A stretch of 64,000 nt of DNA. Source: Komagataeibacter swingsii. GTDB taxonomy: Bacteria > Pseudomonadota > Alphaproteobacteria > Acetobacterales > Acetobacteraceae. The stretch spans positions 62,001-126,000 of the forward strand of contig NZ_NKUB01000010.1 in assembly GCF_003207895.1 (NCBI RefSeq), written 5' to 3'. A model generated the notes under the pieces. That model worked only from the letters and a program-made list of their open reading frames with translations. It did not search any database and had not been told where the DNA came from. Shown here piece by piece: positions 58,423-64,000 of this stretch (position 1 is the stretch's first letter; each line of letters begins with the position of its first letter). The position numbers and the translations under genes are program-made.

Positions 58423-59360
58423 GCAGGCGTGCTTACACCGGAAAAACACCCTGAAGGAGAGGGAAGGTCAAAAATAGTTTCCTGGCTGGTGCCTGTCGTT
58501 GCATCAGCCAGGAAAAAACGCCGTGTGACACCCAGCCTGTAACCGGCGGCGTGCGGGGTGACCGTAATATGGTTCCACCCCGCCGCGCGCAATGGATCGC
58601 ATGACCGTGCCGAAGCCGATGCGATCCCCATCACCGGCACCGGCCCCACCGGGCCGGGGAGGGAGGACAGGGTCGAGGTATGGATGTGCCCGTGCAGGAT
58701 CATCTCGGCGCCGTCCTGTGCGATACAGGTGGCAAAATCCTGTATGTCCGTCAGGGCTTTACGGCGTATGGCCAGATCGGGGACAGGGGGATGATGGATC
58801 ATGACGATGCGGCACAGCCCCTGGTGCGCGGTTTCGCGCAGGATGTCACGTAGGCGTGCGGCCTGTCGCGCGCCCACCGTCCCGGTTGCACGGAACCATG
58901 GTGTCGGCACGGCGGAACTGACGCCAATCAGCGCCACGTTTCCCACCCTGCGGACAAAGGGAAAGGGAAGCGCCCCCATCCACGGCTGCCACAGTCCCAC
59001 GGTCTGATGCCATCTGTCATGCACAAGGGTGTCATGATTCCCCGGTATGACTGTGCAGGGGGCTGGCATCAGCTCCAGCCAGCGCAGGGCCTGCCGGCAT
59101 TCCCCCGGCAGGCCCATGTTGGTCAGATCCCCGGTCACGGCAATCATGCCGACCCTGCTGGTCCTGATGTCGTCCATGACACGGGCCAGGATTTCGGGCC
59201 GATGCAGGAAGCGGCGGCGGCCTTTCCACGAAAAATAGCTGAACATGCGCTTGTTCAGGCGTTCCCCGATGCGGGGGGGCACCATTTCGGTGGGCAGGTG
59301 GGGGTCAGACAGATGCGCAATGGTGATGGTGTTCAAGCTGACCTCGTTTCCCTGCCTCAT
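58419..59360 (-). CDS. calcineurin-like metallophosphoesterase
   Basis: About 313 residues with the full metal-binding set: HLSDPHLP, VTGDLTNMG, PGNHD, MIHHPP and HGHIH. The family hydrolyses phosphomonoesters or diesters, including lipid-linked ones (LpxH is a relative). It is the first gene of the lptF-lptG-hydroxylase operon and may act on a phosphorylated lipid or nucleotide-lipid. ATG 59360 is used, but TTG 59336 has a better ribosome site (GAGG six bases upstream) and would remove only eight residues. Confidence 0.85.
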   Translation of the reverse strand: MRQGNEVSLNTITIAHLSDPHLPTEMVPPRIGERLNKRMFSYFSWKGRRRFLHRPEILARVMDDIRTSRVGMIAVTGDLTNMGLPGECRQALRWLELMPAPCTVIPGNHDTLVHDRWHQTVGLWQPWMGALPFPFVRRVGNVALIGVSSAVPTPWFRATGTVGARQAARLRDILRETAHQGLCRIVMIHHPPVPDLAIRRKALTDIQDFATCIAQDGAEMILHGHIHTSTLSSLPGPVGPVPVMGIASASARSCDPLRAAGWNHITVTPHAAGYRLGVTRRFFLADATTGTSQETIFDLPSPSGCFSGVSTPA

Positions 59361-59484
59361 GCCCGCCGCGTGCGGTCGGGACATGTGTTATGCCTGCCCG
59401 CGCGGAAGGGCGCTCCATCTTTTCGTGCCTTGCAATAGAAGGCAGATGGTTGCTTATGGCCTGTAAGTCAAATTTCAGACAGGG

Positions 59485-60477
59485 ATGGAATATTCAGTGA
59501 CCGGACGTTTTGCGCTTGTTTACAACCCGCGCAGCCGGCGGAACATGGGGGACAGGAGTGCATACGCCCGGACAGCCCGGACCCTGCTGGGAGAAAACTT
59601 CATTGATCCGGCTGACCGTTCCCGTCTGGATGCCCATATCGCCCAATTGGCGTCCCGCGGCACGGATTGCATCGTCATAGATGGCGGTGATGGTACCGTA
59701 AGCGACGTGCTGACCGCCATCCACCGGCATTATCCGCCCGACAGGCTGCCCGCCCTCGCCATCCTGCCGTCCGGCAATACCAACCTGATCGCGGGGGATG
59801 TCGGTTTCGGGCTGCGTGGCATCCGGGCGCTGGAGCACCTGCAGCGGCTTGATGCATCCGGGCAGTTGCGGCGCAACGTGCGCAGGCGCTGTGGCCTGGT
59901 GGTGGAATGGCCCGAACCCGACGGGCCGCTGCCGGTTGTGGGCATGTTCCATGGGGCGGCCGCATTTACACGTGGGATCGAACTGGCCCACCAGCCTGCG
60001 ATCCTGAATAATTATTCACATGAAATGGCTGTCATCGTCTCCTTCCTTTCTTCGGTGGCGCATCTGCTGACAAAGCGTTCCCGCCAGGACTGGATGCGCG
60101 GCGACCAGATGGACGTGAAGGCTGGCAAGACCTTCCAGCGGCAGGGGAACTGTTTCCTGTTCCTGTCCACCACGCTCCAGCACCTGCCCCATGGCATCTG
60201 GCCATTCTGGACGGCGCCCGGGGCGCGTGACGATGTCATCAACTTCCTGCACGTGGCGGGGCAACCTTCCCACCTTGCGGCCGCGGCATGGGCGCTGCTG
60301 CGCGGGCGGCACCCGACATGGCTGCAGCATAACCCGGATTATTGCAGCGGGTGCGAAGACCGCATCGAAATGACGATGAAATCCGATTTCGTACTGGATG
60401 GGGAAGTCATGTCCCCCGGTGCTACCGGCCGGATCGTACTGTCGGCGACGGCCCCGATCGATTTCATCCACGCGTAA
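59485..60477 (+). CDS. diacylglycerol-kinase-fold lipid kinase, candidate ceramide kinase
   Basis: 330 residues with the DAGK/YegS catalytic domain: FALVYNPRSRRN, VIDGGDGTVSDVL (GGDGT at 67-71), and ILPSGNTNLIAGDVG in place of the usual PxGTxND. The C-terminal half (GMFHGAAAFTRG, FLFLSTTLQHL, FVLDGEVM) resembles the lipid-binding part. A DAGK-like enzyme in the Caulobacter sphingolipid pathway has been reported as a ceramide kinase. The nearness to spt makes ceramide or a similar lipid the likely substrate (inference). It diverges from the metallophosphoesterase and precedes the Tam41-like gene by 12 bases. Confidence 0.8.
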   Translation: MEYSVTGRFALVYNPRSRRNMGDRSAYARTARTLLGENFIDPADRSRLDAHIAQLASRGTDCIVIDGGDGTVSDVLTAIHRHYPPDRLPALAILPSGNTNLIAGDVGFGLRGIRALEHLQRLDASGQLRRNVRRRCGLVVEWPEPDGPLPVVGMFHGAAAFTRGIELAHQPAILNNYSHEMAVIVSFLSSVAHLLTKRSRQDWMRGDQMDVKAGKTFQRQGNCFLFLSTTLQHLPHGIWPFWTAPGARDDVINFLHVAGQPSHLAAAAWALLRGRHPTWLQHNPDYCSGCEDRIEMTMKSDFVLDGEVMSPGATGRIVLSATAPIDFIHA

Positions 60478-60489
60478 GGAATGGCGAGC

Positions 60490-61458
60490 ATGTCCCAGCC
60501 CAGCCCCACAGACCGCACTGCCGCAGCCGGACGGGTCGCCCACCTACTGGCGCATGACCTGGTCCAGCCTGTCGCCCCCTTCGTCACGCAGTTTGTCACG
60601 CGCCTGCTGGGCGGGACGCAGCCGCTGGGGGTGGTTTTTTATGGCTCCGCCCTGCGTGCGCCCGATCCCGAGGGCATCCTGGATTTTTACGTGATTGTCG
60701 AGCGCCTGGAAGACTGGACGTCGAGCTATCTGGCACGTGAAGCCAACCGTATCCTGCCCCCCAATGTGGAATATCATGAAATTCCCATTGATGGCCGGAC
60801 CATCCGGGCCAAGGTGGCCATCCTGTCCATCGCGCAGTTCCGGCGCATGACGGGTCGCGCCACGCTGGATACTACGGTCTGGGCACGTTTTTGCCAGCCC
60901 GTGCGGCTGGTATGGGTCAGGGGACCGGACGCGGCTGACGCCATCCTGGCCTGCATCATCCGCGCGGTGGGGCAGGCAGGTCGGTGGGCTGCGGCGCTGG
61001 GGCCGGCGCAGGGCACGGCCGATGACTACTGGCTGGCCCTGTTCGCCCATACCTATGGCGCGGAACTGCGCGTCGAGAACGGCCGCAGGCCGCGTAGCCT
61101 GCTGCAGGGACAGGAAGGGCGATACAGGGCGCTGCTGCCGGATGTATGGCGCGCGGATGGGCTGCCATTCCGGTACGAGGGGGATCAGCTGACGCCCCAG
61201 TTGACACCTGAACTGCGCCGGACCATGCGTGAAGGCTGGTGGCTGCGTGGCCGGCTGGGCCGCGTGCTGAATGTCAGCCGCCTGTTCAAGGGGGCCTTCA
61301 CGTTTGAAGGGGGCGCACGCTATATCGCATGGAAGATCAGGCGGCATTCCGGAATCGAGCTGCCGCTGGGGCCGTTTTCGGAACGGCACCCACTGGTCTG
61401 CCTGCCGTATCTGCTGTGGAAATTACGGCAGGCAGGGTTTTTCAGGCGGCGCGGCTGA
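60490..61458 (+). CDS. Tam41/Mmp37-like nucleotidyltransferase, candidate lipid-phosphate cytidylyltransferase
   Basis: 322 residues. From residue 47 GVVFYGSALRAP, ILDFYVIVERLEDWT, ILPPNVEYHEI, then IRAKVAILSIAQF, WARFCQPVRLVWV and LFAHTYGAELRVE line up with mitochondrial Tam41, the CDP-diacylglycerol synthase (YGSG...DF, W, NxxxY, lysine-containing IKYGV, GRLQKPV, and a later Y-x-G-D/E-R region). The YGS and Asp65 would be the nucleotide and metal site. With the lipid kinase just upstream, it could make CDP-activated lipid, for example CDP-ceramide. AAGGA lies nine bases before ATG 60490, which is preferred to 60481. The alignment is by eye. Confidence 0.68.
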   Translation: MSQPSPTDRTAAAGRVAHLLAHDLVQPVAPFVTQFVTRLLGGTQPLGVVFYGSALRAPDPEGILDFYVIVERLEDWTSSYLAREANRILPPNVEYHEIPIDGRTIRAKVAILSIAQFRRMTGRATLDTTVWARFCQPVRLVWVRGPDAADAILACIIRAVGQAGRWAAALGPAQGTADDYWLALFAHTYGAELRVENGRRPRSLLQGQEGRYRALLPDVWRADGLPFRYEGDQLTPQLTPELRRTMREGWWLRGRLGRVLNVSRLFKGAFTFEGGARYIAWKIRRHSGIELPLGPFSERHPLVCLPYLLWKLRQAGFFRRRG

Positions 61459-62644
61459 TACCCATCTCGCTCGCCACCACGGCGAAGATTTCCACGGCCC
61501 GGTCTATCTGTTCCGGTGTATGCGTCGCCATGACGGAGGTACGCAGCAGGGGATGCTGGTCGGGCGTCGCGGGTGGCAGGCTGAGGTTGACGTAAACCCC
61601 CAGGTCCAGCAGCCGGTTCCAGAACGCCACGGCAACTGCCACATCATCCAGAATGACGGATACGACAGGACTGGCCTGCGGGCCGGTACGCAGGCCCGCG
61701 GCCTGCAGCCCGGCATGCAGCCTGCGGGCATTGTCCATCAGCCGCACGCGCAGTTCAGGCTGGTTTTCCAGTTCGGTCAGCGCGGCCATGGTCGCTGCGA
61801 TGACTTCAGGCGGCAGGGACGCGGTGAACATGTAAGGGCGCGAGCACAGACGGATCAGGTCCAGCCCCTCATGGTTGGAAACACAGTAGCCCCCAACCGT
61901 GCCAAGGCTTTTGGAAAAGGTGCCGACGACAAAATCGACATCATCTTCCACGCCGTCGGCTTCCGCCACGCCACGGCCATGTTCACCCATTACGCCAACG
62001 GAATGCGCTTCATCCGCCAGCAGCCATGCGCCGGTTTCCCGTTTGACCGCCGCGAATTCCTTCATGGGCACGACGTCGCCCAGCATGGAATAGATGCCTT
62101 CGACCACGACCAGCTTAGCCCCGGGCGTGCCATCAAGGCGGCGCAGGCGTTTGTGCAGGTCGTCGGCGTCATTATGGCGGAAGCGGATGACCTGCGCATG
62201 GCCAAGGCGGCTGCCATCATAGATGCTGGCATGGCTGTCCGCATCAAGCAGCAGGTAGTCGTCCTTGCCCGCCAGCGCGGAAATCGTGCCCAGATTGGCC
62301 TGGTACCCGGTGGAGAACACCATGCAGTGCCGACGGCGGAAGAACGCGCAGAGCCGTTCCTCCAACTGGCGGTGCAGTCCCTGCGTGCCGTTGGCGATGC
62401 GCGATCCGGTCGTGCCGACACCGTAAGCCCTGGCCGCCTCGACCGCCGCTTCGATCGCGGCGGGAGACTGGCTCAACCCAAGGTAGTTGTTGGTGCCGAA
62501 CAGGAGTGTCTCACGCCCTTCGATCAGCCCGACCGTGGAGGAAATGGGCTTTTCGATAACGACGTTGAACGGGTTGCGCCCGCCACCAGCCATGACAGCC
62601 GACAGGGCGGAGGCCAGGCCTTCATATTTCGAGAAAATTGACAT
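61442..62644 (-). CDS. spt: serine palmitoyltransferase
   Basis: PLP alpha-oxoamine synthase condensing L-serine with an acyl thioester to 3-ketosphinganine, the first sphingolipid step. It has 400 residues. GTNNYLGLSQSPAAIEAA, GTTGSRIANGTQGLH, FSTGYQANLG, LDADSHASIYDGS, EGIYSMLGDVVPM, DEAHSVGVMGEHGRG and the PLP Lys245 in GTFSKSLGTVGGY match bacterial Spt more closely than KbL or BioF, where the GTTGSRIANG loop differs. ACP lies six bases upstream. Its 3' end overlaps the Tam41-like gene by 17 bases in convergent orientation. Confidence 0.9.
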   Translation of the reverse strand: MSIFSKYEGLASALSAVMAGGGRNPFNVVIEKPISSTVGLIEGRETLLFGTNNYLGLSQSPAAIEAAVEAARAYGVGTTGSRIANGTQGLHRQLEERLCAFFRRRHCMVFSTGYQANLGTISALAGKDDYLLLDADSHASIYDGSRLGHAQVIRFRHNDADDLHKRLRRLDGTPGAKLVVVEGIYSMLGDVVPMKEFAAVKRETGAWLLADEAHSVGVMGEHGRGVAEADGVEDDVDFVVGTFSKSLGTVGGYCVSNHEGLDLIRLCSRPYMFTASLPPEVIAATMAALTELENQPELRVRLMDNARRLHAGLQAAGLRTGPQASPVVSVILDDVAVAVAFWNRLLDLGVYVNLSLPPATPDQHPLLRTSVMATHTPEQIDRAVEIFAVVASEMGISRAA

Positions 62645-62650
62645 GACGGA

Positions 62651-62902
62651 TCAGGAGGCCTGCTTGAGGGAGACGATGCAGGCGGCCAGATCATCAATGG
62701 TGCGGATATCAGCCAGCCGGTCAAGCGGCACGGAAACATCGAGCGTATCCTCGATTTCCATGACAAAATTCATGACGGCCAGTGAATCAAAGGCCAGATC
62801 TTCAACGATCTTGCTGCTGCCATTGATATCACGGGGAACCTTGGGGTTCGCCAGCAGCGTCTTCACGATCAGCGCGGAGACGCTCGCTACCGTTTCACTC
62901 AT
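62651..62902 (-). CDS. dedicated acyl carrier protein of the sphingolipid locus
   Basis: 83 residues with the carrier motif LAFDSLAVMNF; Ser40 would carry phosphopantetheine. It differs strongly from AcpP at 49572 (less acidic, LAFDSL rather than LGADSL). In Caulobacter a specific ACP lies beside spt and is needed for ceramide synthesis, likely loading the acyl chain for Spt. Position directly before spt and after the acyl-AMP ligase supports the same role here. Confidence 0.88.
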   Translation of the reverse strand: MSETVASVSALIVKTLLANPKVPRDINGSSKIVEDLAFDSLAVMNFVMEIEDTLDVSVPLDRLADIRTIDDLAACIVSLKQAS

Positions 62903-63077
62903 TCCTACATCCTTATGGCATGTCCCGCCTGCTTGCTTGCAGGCAGGGGATCAGCATGAATGGCCTGCCCCACGGTCAATGACCGGGGTGGGGACTGCAA
63001 TCGGCCCCCTGATCGGAAGTCTTATGATCGAAAAACAGGTTTTTGGCCAGTCCTGCTTTGCATTCCGGCCCGAAACG

Positions 63078-63098
63078 GCCGGGCCTCGTGGCCCCGGC
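63078..63098 (-). terminator. possible terminator after the acyl-AMP ligase
   Basis: On the minus strand GCCGGGGCC and GGCCCGGC pair around ACGA with one bulge, five bases after the stop. The following CGTTTCG has only a short T-run, so termination would be weak and partial read-through to acp-spt is likely. Confidence 0.35.
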
Positions 63099-63102
63099 TC
63101 CC

Positions 63103-64000
63103 TCAGACCACGGAAACAGACGACGTTTCCAGCGGCTGGAACGCACCCGACAGCAGCATGGCTTTCGCACGGGCGCGTGTCAGCTTTCCCGATGATGTCT
63201 GGGGCAGGGTATGGGGCGGCACCAGAATGATGGAAACATCCACGCCATGCTGCCGACGGAACAGGCTGGCCGTTTCGGTTTTCAGGGTTTCACGTGCTTC
63301 GGGGGAGGAGGCGCGGCACTGCACAAGGGCCACGATCTTTTCGCCCTCATCCTCATCAACCGAAAAGACGGCGACATCGCGGCTGCGCAGGCTGCTGATT
63401 TCGGTTTCGGCCGACCATTCCAGGTCCTGCGGCCAGATATTGCGACCGTTGATGATGATCAGGTCCTTGGCGCGGCCGGTTATGACAACCTGGCCATCCA
63501 GCATGTACCCCAGGTCACCGGTGTTCAGCCAGCCATTGGCATCCACGACGCGGGCGGTTTCCTGCGGGCGGCGGAAATATCCCTGCATCAGGCTGGGACC
63601 ACGCACGAATACGGCGCCCACCTGGCGGTCACGCAGCACGTTTCCCTGTGGGTCGCGTACTTCAAGTTCATGGTGCGGCAGGACTTCGCCACAGATGACG
63701 AATGTGCGCAGCGCGCGTGCGGGATCGTTGGACGGCACGGCTTCGCCACGTGTTTCAAGCGCGCGCAGGTCAATCGTATCCGTGCGGATACCCGATCCAA
63801 GTGGCGCGAAACTGATGGCCAGCGTCGCCTCGGCCATGCCGTAGCTGGCTGTAAAGGCGCTGCTGTCAAAGCCTGCGGAGGCAAAACGCTGGGCGAAATC
63901 CTCAAGGATATGATAGCGGATCATGTCGCCACCGATACCCGCCACGCGCCATGATGACAGGTCCAGCTCGATCGAGGTGGCGCGTCGTGCGCACAGCTCG
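63103..64000 (-). CDS. fatty acyl-AMP ligase / acyl-ACP synthetase (partial, 5' end outside the window)
   Basis: The frame is open from the right edge and ends at 63103, giving about 298 C-terminal residues of an ANL adenylating enzyme. YGMAEATLAISF, GPSLMQGYFRRP, GWLNTGDLGYMLDGQVVITGR and KDLIIINGRNIWPQDLEWSAE are typical of fatty acyl-AMP ligases; the C-terminal Lys lies in PQTSSGKLTRARAKAML. It probably activates a fatty acid and loads it on the neighbouring ACP for Spt or ceramide synthase, as the acyl-ACP synthetase does in Caulobacter. The in-frame GTG at 63945 is internal and not the true start. Confidence 0.87.
   Translation of the reverse strand, partial: ELCARRATSIELDLSSWRVAGIGGDMIRYHILEDFAQRFASAGFDSSAFTASYGMAEATLAISFAPLGSGIRTDTIDLRALETRGEAVPSNDPARALRTFVICGEVLPHHELEVRDPQGNVLRDRQVGAVFVRGPSLMQGYFRRPQETARVVDANGWLNTGDLGYMLDGQVVITGRAKDLIIINGRNIWPQDLEWSAETEISSLRSRDVAVFSVDEDEGEKIVALVQCRASSPEARETLKTETASLFRRQHGVDVSIILVPPHTLPQTSSGKLTRARAKAMLLSGAFQPLETSSVSVV

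Noticed and set aside
63945-64000. Start of the acyl-AMP ligase at GTG 63945
   Set aside because: The frame stays open to the window edge and the length would be far too short for the family, so the gene is truncated by the window.

Overview
The window is GC-rich alphaproteobacterial chromosome. The gene content (mutM-rpsT-dnaA-dnaN-recF-gyrB, a thiOSGE operon, a queCDE set, a serine palmitoyltransferase locus, and A+T-rich palindromic repeats of a type I associate with vinegar bacteria) points to an acetic acid bacterium (Acetobacteraceae), most likely Komagataeibacter or Gluconacetobacter. That assignment is inference; there is no rRNA, tRNA, prophage or CRISPR array to anchor it. Translationally coupled ATGA or TGATG overlaps are very common and were used to settle several starts.

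Layout. 1-2890 (minus): ubiE, coaBC, dut and a truncated ABC permease. 2920-10952 (plus): mutM, rpsT with its terminator, then the replication block dnaA-dnaN-recF-gyrB. 10957-17618: gph (minus), then glmU-glmS and thiO-thiS-thiG-thiE (plus). 17842-20466: a large CPA1 antiporter with a C-terminal cyclic-nucleotide-binding-like domain. 20467-20963: noncoding, holding a strong hairpin, a probable MITE and dispersed repeats. 20964-27154 (minus): argH-lptM-lysA-TIGR02302, interrupted by an oppositely oriented cdd. 27394-30440 (plus): N-formylglutamate amidohydrolase-like, aroE, coaE, dnaQ.

30540-36312 (plus) is a tightly coupled five-gene MCE/Mla-type operon. It has a Cache-GAF receptor ending in a cyclase-like domain with its catalytic residues missing, an MlaE permease, an ABC ATPase-like subunit with no Walker A motif, an MlaD protein and a lipoprotein. 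36458-43131 (minus): SulP transporter, queD-queC-queE, bioB, sucD-sucC. 43317-47439 (plus): diiron ferritin-like protein, exported Dabb protein, an OpuAC-like protein without a signal peptide, a methyltransferase and a YdcF protein. 47505-52220 (plus): fabD-fabG-acpP-fabF-mltG. 52250-53068 (minus): a SYLF protein.

53195-64000 looks like a sphingolipid synthesis and export locus. Serine palmitoyltransferase, a dedicated ACP and a fatty acyl-AMP ligase (minus, 61442-64000) converge on a DAG-kinase-fold lipid kinase and a Tam41-like nucleotidyltransferase (plus). Divergent from these is a seven-gene operon: metallophosphoesterase, lptF, lptG, a membrane fatty-acid hydroxylase, a MobA-like NTP transferase, mmcB and an inositol-monophosphatase-family protein. 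A working reading is that these genes make, hydroxylate, phosphorylate and activate ceramide and move it to the outer membrane. The degenerate MCE operon and this locus are the two regions most worth study.
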